Shown here: positions 26,940-34,793 of the stretch, in pieces
How positions within the stretch are numbered: position 1 is the first letter of the stretch
How the letters are laid out: every line of letters begins with the position of its first letter
Assembly: GCA_030528485.1 (NCBI GenBank)
Contig: JAUMYU010000015.1
Coordinates: 1-40,167, forward strand
Direction of reading: 5' to 3'
Origin: Comamonadaceae bacterium
GTDB taxonomy: Bacteria > Pseudomonadota > Gammaproteobacteria > Burkholderiales > Burkholderiaceae_C
Length of the DNA: 40,167 bases
Program-made: the position numbers and the translations under genes
Notes under the pieces: model-generated
What the model was told of the DNA's origin: nothing
Database searches by the model: none
Seen by the model: the letters and a program-made list of their open reading frames with translations, nothing else

Positions 26940-26951
26940 TATGATCCCCCC

Positions 26952-27470
26952 ATGCGATTGCCCACCCTCTCCCGCCCTCCTGCCCCGGACCGGCCCCGAA
27001 GCCCGCGCGAGCGTTCGGCCCGTCTGGCCGTGTTGGGCGTGTTGTGGGGACTGCTCTCCCTCCTGGCTGCAACGCAGTTTGAATTCGACTGGCTGGCGCG
27101 CGAGATGCAGGCATGGCGCTCGCCGCCAGCGCAGCAGCCTCCACCAGCACCGCAACAGGAGCCGTTAACCGCATCTTTCATCACTTGGGCAGGGGGATCC
27201 CATACGTACGCCGTTCGTACGCCCAGCCCCGACACACCACCGCCAACACACCCTGCCTGGAACTGGGCCGCTAAAGCTTTGGGCACGTTGGCTGTCGCAT
27301 TTGCGCTGGCGGGCTTGTGGCGGCAGGAACACTGGCGCGCTGTCATGCTGGCACTCGCCGTGGGGGTGTGTGGCATCGCGTTTCACGGGGTGTACACATT
27401 GGCCTCGGCGATCTTGCCGCTCATCGCCCTCCTGCTGCTCATTGGCGCCTTTTTGGGCATGCTGGGCTAG
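26952..27470 (+). CDS. Small integral membrane protein, function unknown
   Basis: A 172-residue protein, not recognised. A basic N-terminus is followed by a membrane segment (about 25-42, LAVLGVLWGLLSLLAA). A periplasmic Pro/Gln-rich loop (about 55-103) comes next, then two or three membrane segments (about 108-122, 128-147 and 150-171, the last very Leu/Ile-rich). The ATG at 26952 has no ribosome-binding site; a TATGAT box 6 bases upstream suggests a leaderless transcript. A TPR gene follows 30 bases downstream and is probably co-transcribed. Confidence 0.65.
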   Translation: MRLPTLSRPPAPDRPRSPRERSARLAVLGVLWGLLSLLAATQFEFDWLAREMQAWRSPPAQQPPPAPQQEPLTASFITWAGGSHTYAVRTPSPDTPPPTHPAWNWAAKALGTLAVAFALAGLWRQEHWRAVMLALAVGVCGIAFHGVYTLASAILPLIALLLLIGAFLGMLG

Positions 27471-27500
27471 CACATCACGCAAAAGGAAAGGCAGGGCAGG

Positions 27501-28997
27501 ATGCGCTTGAGCAAGAAAGTGGTGAGCCGGACGGAGGAACTGATCCACGATGGCGATTACGCAGGCGCGCTAGCGTTGGTGGATGGTTTGCTGGCTGACA
27601 GCCCGCAAGTGCCTGCCCTGCACTGGCACCGCAGCCGCTGCCTGATGGGCCTGCACCGCCATGATGAAGCGCGCCAATCCCTCGCCAAGGTGCTGGAGGA
27701 ACGCCCCAATTTCGTGCCTGCCTTGATGGTTCGCGTCAAGCTGGCGCGCGATACGCATGAACGCTTTGATGTGGAGCCTTTGCTGCGGCGTGTGCTGGTG
27801 CTGGAGCCTGAGCGCGCCCGCGCAATGTATTGGCTGGCCGATACTTTGCTGATGCGCGGCGATGGCCACGAGCGCGAGGCGTTGGCGCTGCTGGACAAAA
27901 GCATTGCGCTGGCGCCCGACTTGCTCAAGGCGCGCAACCGCCGCGCGGACTTTTTGCTGGCCACCGCGCGCGAAATCGATGCCTCCAGCGAAATCGTCAC
28001 CGACGACAAAGGCCAGCGCAGCGACAAGCGCAAACTGGAAGCGGCCTTGGCCGATTTCCAGTTCATCCTCCAGCACAAGCGCACGGAACGGGCCGTGATG
28101 CGGGCGGCCAATGCGCTGCTGCGCCTGGGACGCAAGCAAGAGGCCGCGCAATTGTTCGATCAAATGCTGGAGAAAATCGGCGGCAACGACCCCAAGCGCG
28201 ATGCGCTGGAGCGGCTGCACCCGCAAACGCCGCCGGGCCATGACGCATGGTCTGCCGCCAGCGCCTGGGGCGGCAAATTGAAAAAAGCCCTGAAAGGCGC
28301 ATCGCCCCAAGCCACCGCTTTGCGTTTTGCCATGCAGATTTATCAAGCGGCTTTCGAGCCTGCGCCCGGACTGCGCAAAGTGGATGCCAAACATCTACCG
28401 CCCTATCAACGCAAGTTTGCCGACCAATGCGCCAAGGCGTTGCAACCGCTGGGCTTCAAATACCTGGACGATGCCGAAGCGGTGCACCTGAGCGAGCGCG
28501 ATGGCCAACCCGCGCTGATGCGCATCTTCACCCATCCCACCCTGGGCGTTTTCATCGCGCGCGCCTACCAACCCAGCCTGCGGCAGCGCCTCTGCGGCCA
28601 ATGGGATACGTATGTGGAAGGCATGGCGATGTTGAGCAACGACGTGTTCGTGGGCGTCTGCCGCAGCTCGCGCGATGTGCTGGACTTCGGCGGCAAAGCC
28701 TATCGGCTGGACATCGTGCCGCCGCAAACCCCTGTGCTGGCGATGGTCAAGCGCCAGCGCAAGCGTTTGGGCGCTGCGTGGAAGGAGTTTCCCGGCGTGC
28801 ATCTGATCGTTCCGCAGGACTTGACCGATCTGGAGGAGCAATGGGTGCACCGCAACAGCGTCAAAAAAGCCCATCGCCAGGCCATCGACTACGTCACGGA
28901 GGAGGAGTTGCGCCGCCTGCTTGGCCCCCAGTTTGAAGCGTTGCACGCGCAAGTCGATGCGCTGCTGGAGCAATTGGTGCAAGGGCGACTGACGTAA
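27501..28997 (+). CDS. TPR-repeat protein, function unknown
   Basis: A 498-residue soluble protein. The first 240 residues form tetratricopeptide-like helix pairs ([111 protein letters not shown], each block quoted in part). The C-terminal 230 residues form a separate domain with many aromatic residues that I do not recognise ([42 protein letters not shown]). No signal peptide or catalytic motif is visible. A GGAAAGG-rich site precedes the ATG at 27501. It probably works as a scaffold, possibly with the membrane protein encoded just upstream. Confidence 0.72.
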   Translation: MRLSKKVVSRTEELIHDGDYAGALALVDGLLADSPQVPALHWHRSRCLMGLHRHDEARQSLAKVLEERPNFVPALMVRVKLARDTHERFDVEPLLRRVLVLEPERARAMYWLADTLLMRGDGHEREALALLDKSIALAPDLLKARNRRADFLLATAREIDASSEIVTDDKGQRSDKRKLEAALADFQFILQHKRTERAVMRAANALLRLGRKQEAAQLFDQMLEKIGGNDPKRDALERLHPQTPPGHDAWSAASAWGGKLKKALKGASPQATALRFAMQIYQAAFEPAPGLRKVDAKHLPPYQRKFADQCAKALQPLGFKYLDDAEAVHLSERDGQPALMRIFTHPTLGVFIARAYQPSLRQRLCGQWDTYVEGMAMLSNDVFVGVCRSSRDVLDFGGKAYRLDIVPPQTPVLAMVKRQRKRLGAAWKEFPGVHLIVPQDLTDLEEQWVHRNSVKKAHRQAIDYVTEEELRRLLGPQFEALHAQVDALLEQLVQGRLT

Positions 28998-29089
28998 GAG
29001 CCTGCTCAAAAGCCGCCAGAGGCGCTCCCTTGGGCGCGCAGCAGACCTGCGACAATGCGCCCCCTTTGCAAAACACATGGAGCACCCGC

Positions 29090-29626
29090 ATGGCCTCAAT
29101 CAACAAAGTTATCCTCATTGGCAACCTTGGGCGCGACCCGGAGTTGCGCACCTTCCCCAGTGGCGGCCAGATTGCCACTGTCGGCTTGGCCACATCGGAA
29201 CAATGGCGCGACAAGCAATCGGGCGAGAGGCGCGAGCAAACCGAGTGGCACAACCTGGTCTTCAACGACCGGCTGGCCGAAATCGCCTCGCAGTACCTGC
29301 GCAAAGGCTCTCAAATCTACGTGGAGGGGCGCTTGCGCACGCGCAAATGGCAAGACCAAAACGGCCAGGAGCGATCCACCACGGAAATCCGCGTCGATGT
29401 CATGCAGATGCTGGGCGCGCGCGGCGGCAGTGGCGGCGATGGCTACGACAGCCAAGGCGGCCAAAGTGGCTATGGCGGCGGCTACAGCCGTGCACCCGCG
29501 CAGCCATACAGCGCCCCGGCGCCCGCCCCCATGCAGCAGGCACCAGCCGCCCCGCCCGCCGCGTCCCACCAGCCCGCTCCACAGCAAGGCTACAGCGACT
29601 TCGAAGACGACGATATCCCCTTCTAG
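29090..29626 (+). CDS. ssb: Single-stranded DNA-binding protein
   Basis: A 178-residue SSB. The OB fold covers about residues 1-108 ([55 protein letters not shown]). A Gly-rich then Pro/Ala/Gln-rich linker follows, ending in the acidic tip DFEDDDIPF that binds partner proteins. GGAG lies 7 bases before the ATG at 29090. The stop codon is unusual: its T and A are host sequence and its G is the first base of an inserted miniature element (see 29626-29861). GACAATGCG at 29051-29059 may be the -10 region. Confidence 0.97.
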   Translation: MASINKVILIGNLGRDPELRTFPSGGQIATVGLATSEQWRDKQSGERREQTEWHNLVFNDRLAEIASQYLRKGSQIYVEGRLRTRKWQDQNGQERSTTEIRVDVMQMLGARGGSGGDGYDSQGGQSGYGGGYSRAPAQPYSAPAPAPMQQAPAAPPAASHQPAPQQGYSDFEDDDIPF

Positions 29627-29861
29627 AGCGTGTTATGCACTTTGCGCCCCCCCGCGCTGGCCCCAAAACCGTGTGATCGCAAGGCGGCGCGCGCCGCCAA
29701 GGCTGGCTGCCTTGGCAAGCAAGCCAACGCGGCGAGTGCATGGTTTTGGGGCCAGCCCGAAGGGAGAGTGCCCCGGCATGTGCATTGCGGCGGGGACAGC
29801 GCCTTGCACTCTGCACCCGCCGGGGTGCTCTCGCGGGGGGCGGAAAGTGCATCACACGCTC
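29626..29861. mobile_element. Miniature inverted-repeat element inserted in the ssb stop codon
   Basis: A 236-bp segment with 27-base terminal inverted repeats that match at 25 positions (left end GAGCGTGTTATGCACTTT, right end AAAGTGCATCACACGCTC). It is flanked by TA on both sides (29624-29625 and 29862-29863). Inside is a second perfect inverted pair, GCTGGCCCCAAAACC and GGTTTTGGGGCCAGC, and a 16-base palindrome GGCGGCGCGCGCCGCC. No transposase is encoded. TA duplication and GAGCGT ends are compatible with mobilisation by an IS5-group (IS427-like) transposase, from general knowledge only. Removing it would give TTC TAA, the expected original ssb stop. Confidence 0.8.
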
Positions 29862-29937
29862 TAAAGCCCGCCGCGCGCCAGTTCGCACGCCGCAGTTTTT
29901 GCTGCTTTCTCCCTCCGGCGAGGCGCAATCCCCGTTC

Positions 29938-29943
29938 TATACT
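29938..29943 (+). promoter_or_regulatory. -10 box of a probable fabA promoter
   Basis: TATACT in the context TTCTATACTCGCGGCC, about 95 bases before fabA. The same TATACT plus CG-rich context occurs before nadK and asd. No clear -35 box was found. Confidence 0.4.
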
Positions 29944-30037
29944 CGCGGCCTTTTGCGCAGTCGCGGTGCGGCTCTGGCTTGCCCGTGCGAGCCGCCTGCC
30001 GCAACGGCGCTTGCAGCCCTGCTTTGGAAGAATCGCT

Positions 30038-30541
30038 ATGGTGGAATCCTTTAACTACGAACAACTGATTGCCTCCGGAGAGGGGCGGCTGTTTGGGCCC
30101 AACAGCGGCAAGCTCCCTCTGCCGCCGATGCTGATGTTCGACCGCATCACCCACATCGACGACGAAGGCGGCGCACACGGCTTGGGGCGCATCGTGGCCG
30201 AGTTGGATGTGAAACCCGATTTGTGGTTTTTCGCCTGCCACTTCAAGGACGACCCCGTCATGCCCGGCTGCCTGGGGCTGGATGCGATGTGGCAGCTCAT
30301 CGGCTTTTACCTGACCTGGCTGCGCCTGCCCGGCAAGGGCCGCGCCCTGGGCGCGGGCGAGGTCAAGTTCACCGGCGAAGTCAAACCCGATGTGAAGCTG
30401 GTCACGTATGAAATCGACATCAAGCGCGTGATTCGCCGCAAGTTGAATATGGCCATTGGCGATGCCCGCCTGCTGGCCGATGGCCAGGAGATTTACACCG
30501 CGCAAGATTTGCGCGTGGGCTTGTTCGAGACGGGCAAATAG
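30038..30541 (+). CDS. fabA: 3-hydroxydecanoyl-ACP dehydratase/isomerase
   Basis: A 167-residue hot-dog-fold enzyme that dehydrates 3-hydroxydecanoyl-ACP and isomerises the product, the entry to unsaturated fatty acids. The active-site block [20 protein letters not shown] gives His68 and Asp82, equivalent to the E. coli pair H70/D84. GGAAG lies about 9 bases before the ATG. A TATACT box at 29938-29943, downstream of the miniature element, probably gives fabA its own promoter. Its usual partner fabB is not adjacent; a strong terminator follows instead. Confidence 0.96.
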   Translation: MVESFNYEQLIASGEGRLFGPNSGKLPLPPMLMFDRITHIDDEGGAHGLGRIVAELDVKPDLWFFACHFKDDPVMPGCLGLDAMWQLIGFYLTWLRLPGKGRALGAGEVKFTGEVKPDVKLVTYEIDIKRVIRRKLNMAIGDARLLADGQEIYTAQDLRVGLFETGK

Positions 30542-30571
30542 GCCCCGGCCCTCGCGGCGTCCCAACGCTTG

Positions 30572-30609
30572 ACAGCGGCCTATGCCCGGCACTGGGCATA
30601 GGCCGCTGT
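30572..30609 (+). terminator. Strong hairpin terminator after fabA
   Basis: ACAGCGGCCTATGCCC (30572-30587) and GGGCATAGGCCGCTGT (30594-30609) are perfectly complementary over 16 bases, with a 6-base loop, then TGCGTTTAT. The same hairpin can serve the convergent folB gene. Confidence 0.8.
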
Positions 30610-30658
30610 TGCGTTTATCGGCGGCGCGCCTGCGTTTGCGCCTGCCTGGGGTGGCTAC

Positions 30659-31030
30659 CTACCACTGGCCTGTCTCCATATGAATGGCGACTTCGCAATC
30701 GTCAAAAATTTCCAGCTTGGCGATGCGCACGCGCACGCCGATCACACCCGGCAATTGCATCAGGCGGTGCGAGACTTTGCCGATCAGCGTCTCCAGCAAA
30801 TTGACATGCTCGGCCGTGCATTCATCAATGATGATCTGGCGCACTTTGCGGTAATCCAGCACGCTGTGGATATCGTCATCCGCAGGCAGCAGCGGCTGGG
30901 TGCCCTGGTGCAATTGCGCATCCACCTGGATGGGCTGCGGGCGGCTGCGCTCGTGCTCGAGGATGCCCAAATTGGCGTGAAAGCGCAGGCCGGTAAGCGA
31001 GAGGGTTTGCTTGCCTTTAAGCATAGACAT
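30659..31030 (-). CDS. folB: Dihydroneopterin aldolase
   Basis: A 123-residue enzyme of folate synthesis that cleaves 7,8-dihydroneopterin to 6-hydroxymethyl-dihydropterin and glycolaldehyde. Family features are LTGLRFHANLGILEHER near the N-terminus, the central HSVLDYRKVRQIIIDECTAEHVNLLETL and the C-terminal KLEIFDDCEVAIHM. It converges on fabA and follows a pteridine-reductase-like SDR by about 100 bases on the same strand, a sensible pair in pterin metabolism. Two near starts (31030 and 31024) are possible; neither has a strong ribosome-binding site. Confidence 0.92.
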   Translation of the reverse strand: MSMLKGKQTLSLTGLRFHANLGILEHERSRPQPIQVDAQLHQGTQPLLPADDDIHSVLDYRKVRQIIIDECTAEHVNLLETLIGKVSHRLMQLPGVIGVRVRIAKLEIFDDCEVAIHMETGQW

Positions 31031-31134
31031 GGCGAAAGAAAAGAGAAACGGCGCGCAACCCGGCCACTATGCACGCGCAGGCGCATCAACACCTGCGCAC
31101 TACGGCCGGGGCGCGACAAGCGGGGAACGTGTAC

Positions 31135-32010
31135 CTAGCCCCCGCCTGCCATCTTGGAAAAATCGCGTTCAAAACGCATCAGGTGCTGGCCGCCATCGAC
31201 CAGCACGGTCGTGCCCGTCATGGAGGCATTGGAGAGCGCAAAGAGCACGGCGGCGGCCACATCCTCCACGGTGGAGGAGCGCCCCAGCGGGCTGAGGCGG
31301 TGCAAGCGGGCGAAGCTGGCCTCGTCGAGGAACTCGCTGGTCAGCGTCAAGCCCGGCGCCACGCCCACTACGCGCACCAGCGGCGCCAAAGCCAGGGCCA
31401 GCATGGTGCCCGCTGCCTCCAGCGCGGCCTTGGAGAGGGTGTAGCTGAGAAAGTCCGGGTTCTGGTTCCACAGCTTTTGGTCCAGCAAATTCACCACCAC
31501 GCCCAGCGGGCGCGCGGCATCGGCGGGCGCCTTCTCGCCCCCCGCATCGGCCCAACGCTGTTGGCAATGCGCATGCAAGGCCTGGGCCAGCACGATGGGG
31601 GCTGCCACATTGCTGCACATATGCTGCTGCAACTGGGCGTAGGAAAAGCTGCCCGCATCGTCAAACGCAAAGCGGGAGGCGCTATTGACCACCGCATCCA
31701 CCCGCCCGAAATGCGCCACAACGGCAGGCAACAAGGCGCTTGCCTGGGCTTCATCATCAAAATCGCAGGCAAACACCGCGCTGCGCGCGCCCGCGGCCTG
31801 GCATGCCAGGGCAGTCGCCTGTGCGGCGGCGGCGGAGTGGCGGTAGTGAATGGCCACGTCCCAGCCCTGGCGCGCCAAGTGCAGCGCAATGGCCGCCCCC
31901 AAACGCAGGCCCGCGCCCGTCACCAGCGCCACGGGGCGCTGCGCCATCGGCGGGCCATCGGGGTGGCGCTCTGGCGGACACACAGACGAATGCGACAAGG
32001 TATCGGGCAT
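31135..32010 (-). CDS. SDR of the pteridine reductase (FolM-like) type
   Basis: About 270-291 residues. The cofactor motif is VTGAGLRLGAAIALHLARQGWDVAIHYR; an Arg in HYRHS favours NADPH, as in pteridine reductases. The Asn motif reads VVNSAS and the active-site region LLDQKLWNQNPDFLSYTLSKAALE holds YxxxK. These are typical of the PTR1/FolM group that reduces dihydrofolate and dihydrobiopterin. The frame is open far upstream; starts at 32010 (MPDTLSH) and 31947 (MAQRPVALVTG) are both plausible. Its neighbour folB supports the pterin role. The gene is divergent from the methyltransferase gene, with only about 33 bases between starts if 32010 is right. Confidence 0.85.
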   Translation of the reverse strand: MPDTLSHSSVCPPERHPDGPPMAQRPVALVTGAGLRLGAAIALHLARQGWDVAIHYRHSAAAAQATALACQAAGARSAVFACDFDDEAQASALLPAVVAHFGRVDAVVNSASRFAFDDAGSFSYAQLQQHMCSNVAAPIVLAQALHAHCQQRWADAGGEKAPADAARPLGVVVNLLDQKLWNQNPDFLSYTLSKAALEAAGTMLALALAPLVRVVGVAPGLTLTSEFLDEASFARLHRLSPLGRSSTVEDVAAAVLFALSNASMTGTTVLVDGGQHLMRFERDFSKMAGGG

Positions 32011-32043
32011 AAGCGAATGGGGAGGGGCTGCGACAATCGCGGC

Positions 32044-33327
32044 ATGCAAAACCACACCAACAGCGGCAGCGGCGCGCACCGCACGCCTTCTCACACCATC
32101 GGTCACGCCAGCGACGGCGCAAGTGTAGAGCTGTCGCAGCAGCCCACAGCGCACACCCGGCCGCCCAACGCCTTGCTGGCGCGCATCCACCAGGCCATCG
32201 CCTCGGCAGGCGGCTGGCTGCCGTTTGATGCCTTCATGCAGATGGCCTTGTACGAGCCGGGCCTGGGGTATTACAGCCACAGCCGCCCGAAAATCGGCCG
32301 CATGCCTGCCGACGGCAGCGCGCCAGGCCGCCAGCCGGGCAGCGATTTCGTCACCGCGCCGGAGATCTCCCCCCTCTTTGGCCAATGCATTGCCGCGCAA
32401 ATCGCCCAGGCGCTCTCCCACACCGGCGTGGATACGGTGTACGAATTCGGCGCGGGCAATGGCACCTTGGCGCGCGACATCCTGCGCCACATCGGCGGGC
32501 AAGTGGCGCGCTATTGCATCGTCGATGTCTCCGGCGCGCTGCGCGCACGCCAGGCAGAGACGCTGGCGGAATTCGGCGCCCAGGTGCAATGGCTGAGCGA
32601 GCTGCCCCCCGCCATCGACGGCGTGCTGCTGGGCAACGAGGTGCTGGACGCCATGCCCGTCAAACTGCTGGTGCGCCACGCCAATGGCTGCTGGAGCGAA
32701 CGCGGCGTGCGCCTGGATGACAACCAAGCCCTGAGCTGGCAGGACCGCCCCACGGCGCTGCGCCCGCCGTTTGACCCCTGGCAGGACGACGAGGCAGACA
32801 GCGCCACCGCCCCCCCTCTTGATGCAGCAGGCGGCGATGCGGCGCAGGCTTTGACTTACCTGACGGAAATCCACCCTTGGGCGGACGCCTTCATCCGCAC
32901 CACCTCCGAGCGCCTGCGCCAAGGCGCTGCGCTGTGGATCGATTACGGCTTTGGCGAAGCCGAGTACTACCACCCCCAGCGCCGCACGGGCACCCTGGTT
33001 TGCCACCATCAGCACCGCATGGACGACCAGCCCCTGCAACACGCAGGCGAAAAAGACATCACCAGCCACGTGGACTTCACCGCCGTGGCAGTGGCCGCCC
33101 AGCACGCTGGCCTGGAGGTGCTGGGCTACACCACGCAGGCGCACTTTCTCATCAATTGCGGCATCCAGCGGCTGCTGGAGCAAGCGACGCTGCCCGAGCG
33201 CATCATGGCCGCCAAGCTGCTGCACGAGCACGAGATGGGCGAGCTGTTCAAAGTCATCATGCTGGGCCCCGGCCCGTTCTGGGAGCCCCTGGGCTTTCAG
33301 AATGGCGACCGCACCCATACACTGTGA
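32044..33327 (+). CDS. MidA/NDUFAF7-like SAM-dependent methyltransferase
   Basis: A 427-residue protein of the COG1565 family. The N-terminal motif LPFDAFMQMALYEPGLGYYS is followed by FVTAPEISPLFGQCIA, the SAM-binding VYEFGAGNGTLARDIL and LGNEVLDAMPVKLL. In mitochondria the homologue NDUFAF7 methylates an arginine of complex I; bacterial targets are not settled. The first 40 residues are low-complexity, so the start is uncertain. The ATG at 32044 lies 6 bases after a GACAAT box, which would make a leaderless mRNA. A Pro/Asp/Ala-rich insertion near residues 238-275 separates the core strands. Confidence 0.85.
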   Translation: MQNHTNSGSGAHRTPSHTIGHASDGASVELSQQPTAHTRPPNALLARIHQAIASAGGWLPFDAFMQMALYEPGLGYYSHSRPKIGRMPADGSAPGRQPGSDFVTAPEISPLFGQCIAAQIAQALSHTGVDTVYEFGAGNGTLARDILRHIGGQVARYCIVDVSGALRARQAETLAEFGAQVQWLSELPPAIDGVLLGNEVLDAMPVKLLVRHANGCWSERGVRLDDNQALSWQDRPTALRPPFDPWQDDEADSATAPPLDAAGGDAAQALTYLTEIHPWADAFIRTTSERLRQGAALWIDYGFGEAEYYHPQRRTGTLVCHHQHRMDDQPLQHAGEKDITSHVDFTAVAVAAQHAGLEVLGYTTQAHFLINCGIQRLLEQATLPERIMAAKLLHEHEMGELFKVIMLGPGPFWEPLGFQNGDRTHTL

Positions 33328-33417
33328 GCGGCTGCACCCTCCCGCAAGCGGCAGCGGGCGTCAACGGCTGACATCAAACGGCTGGCGTCGCCGCCCAGGG
33401 GCAGCAGATACACAATT

Positions 33418-33498
33418 TTTTTACAAATCAATAAGAAACAAAATTCACCTATTTCGGCATGATGGTCTTTGATCTTTATTTACATTGATTGGTAATTT
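33418..33498. repeat. Palindromic intergenic repeat, copy 11 (core reverse)
   Basis: Left arm TTTTTACAAATCAATAAGAA and right arm TTTACATTGATTGGTAATTT. The core CACCTATTTCGGCATGA is in reverse orientation, closest to copy 2. It lies about 90 bp after the methyltransferase stop and 32 bp before the M48 peptidase ATG, so it may also sit in that gene's leader. Confidence 0.86.
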
Positions 33499-33529
33499 CA
33501 AGAACAGGCTTTGACGCCACACCACCGCC

Positions 33530-34411
33530 ATGCGTTACAGCAATCCCCCCCTCTCCAGCATCGACCATGAAGCCGCCTTGCACGCCGAGCGCGGGGAATT
33601 TGCCCGCCTGCTGCTCATCGTCGCGGGCATTGTGCTGACGCTGTTGCTGGCGCTCGACAGGCTGGCGGTCTGGGCCGCGCCACGGCTGCCCTTTGCCTGG
33701 GAAGTGGAAATCGCCCGCAGCACCGGGCTGGACACGCTCGCGCTGCGCATGCAAGGCGGCCAAACCAGCGTCGATGCCGCGCAGCGCCAAGCCCTCGCGG
33801 CCGAGCTGCAACGCCGCCTCGACCGCATCGCCCAGGCCATTGAGCTGCCGCCCGAAATCCGCCCCACCGCCCACTTTGTGGACAGCCCCACCATCAACGC
33901 CGTGGCCACCCTGGGCGGCCATGTCGCCGTGTTCGCGGGCCTGCTGCGCCAGCTTGAATACGAGGAGGAGCTGGACGCCGTGCTGGCCCACGAGCTGGGC
34001 CACATCCAGCACCGCCACATGGTGCGCCAGCTCAGCCGCGGCCTGAGCACTGTGGCCGCCCTGGGGCTGGTCGGCATCCGCTCGCCCACCCTCAACCGCT
34101 GGCTGATTGGCGATGTGCAGCGATTGAGCCAACTGGCCTATTCGCGCCAGGCCGAGCAGGAGGCCGACGCCACCGCAGCGCAGGCTTCGCTGCGGCTGTA
34201 CGGCCACACCGGCGGGCTACAGCGGCTGTTTCAACGCTTTCAGGCCCTGCACGCAAAGCACGGCGGCGACTACGGCGAATGGGCCAGCATGCTGCAAACC
34301 CACCCCCATCCCGCCGAGCGCCTGCGCGCCATCCCCAACTCCGGCGCGGCCCATGCGGCCCTGACGCCACTGCGCGGCGCGCTCAAGCTCGCCCCCATCC
34401 CCAACCAATAA
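33530..34411 (+). CDS. M48-family membrane metalloprotease
   Basis: A 293-residue peptidase. A membrane segment covers about residues 26-50 (ARLLLIVAGIVLTLLLALDRLAVWAA). The zinc motif HELGH is at 154-158 and the likely third ligand is the Glu of EQEADATA near residue 211. The arrangement resembles HtpX/Oma1/BepA-type M48 enzymes that degrade or mature membrane or envelope proteins. It is followed after 61 bases by two YbjQ-domain genes on the same strand, an arrangement that suggests a shared task. The start ATG at 33530 is only 32 bases after repeat copy 11; no strong ribosome-binding site is visible. Confidence 0.88.
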   Translation: MRYSNPPLSSIDHEAALHAERGEFARLLLIVAGIVLTLLLALDRLAVWAAPRLPFAWEVEIARSTGLDTLALRMQGGQTSVDAAQRQALAAELQRRLDRIAQAIELPPEIRPTAHFVDSPTINAVATLGGHVAVFAGLLRQLEYEEELDAVLAHELGHIQHRHMVRQLSRGLSTVAALGLVGIRSPTLNRWLIGDVQRLSQLAYSRQAEQEADATAAQASLRLYGHTGGLQRLFQRFQALHAKHGGDYGEWASMLQTHPHPAERLRAIPNSGAAHAALTPLRGALKLAPIPNQ

Positions 34412-34472
34412 AGGCAAGACAAGCCATGCCATGCACCCAACCATTCATCTTCATCTGCAAGGAGCGCAAGCT

Positions 34473-34787
34473 ATGTTGATCAGCAATATGGAATTCGTGC
34501 CAGGGCGGCGCGTGGTGGAACACCTGGGCGTCGTGCAAGGCAGCACCGTGCGCGCCAAGCACGCGGGCAAAGACTTCATGGCCGGCCTGAAAAACATCAC
34601 CGGCGGCGAGCTGAAAGCCTATACCGAGCTGCTGACCGAAGCGCGCCAGCAGGCCACCGACCGCATGGTGGCGCAAGCCAGCCAAGTCGGCGCCAACGCC
34701 GTGCTGAATGTGCGCTACGTCACCACGGCCGTCACCGCTGGCGCGGCGGAAATCCTCGCCTATGGCACGGCGGTCGTGCTGGAGTGA
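34473..34787 (+). CDS. YbjQ-family (UPF0145) protein
   Basis: A 104-residue single-domain protein similar in length and pattern to E. coli YbjQ (107). It has VEHLGVVQGSTVRAKHAGKDFMAGLKNITGGELKAYTELL and the C-terminal GANAVLNVRYVT...YGTAVVL, quoted in part. The family is often labelled heavy-metal-binding, but no cysteine or histidine cluster is present here and the function is unproven; homologues form pentamers or larger rings. AAGGAG lies 9 bases before the ATG at 34473, which is preferred over the upstream in-frame ATG at 34431. It is 6 bases before the next gene, which carries a second YbjQ-type domain. Confidence 0.88.
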   Translation: MLISNMEFVPGRRVVEHLGVVQGSTVRAKHAGKDFMAGLKNITGGELKAYTELLTEARQQATDRMVAQASQVGANAVLNVRYVTTAVTAGAAEILAYGTAVVLE

Positions 34788-34793
34788 TGCGCC

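Noticed and set aside
29640..29860. Short frames within the element after ssb
   Set aside because: They follow the inverted repeats in all frames and have no coding features; the palindromic DNA explains them.
32011..33318. Extension of the FolM-like SDR to a 727-residue minus-strand protein
   Set aside because: The extra part lies opposite the MidA-like methyltransferase, has no recognisable domain, and the SDR fold starts at its normal place.
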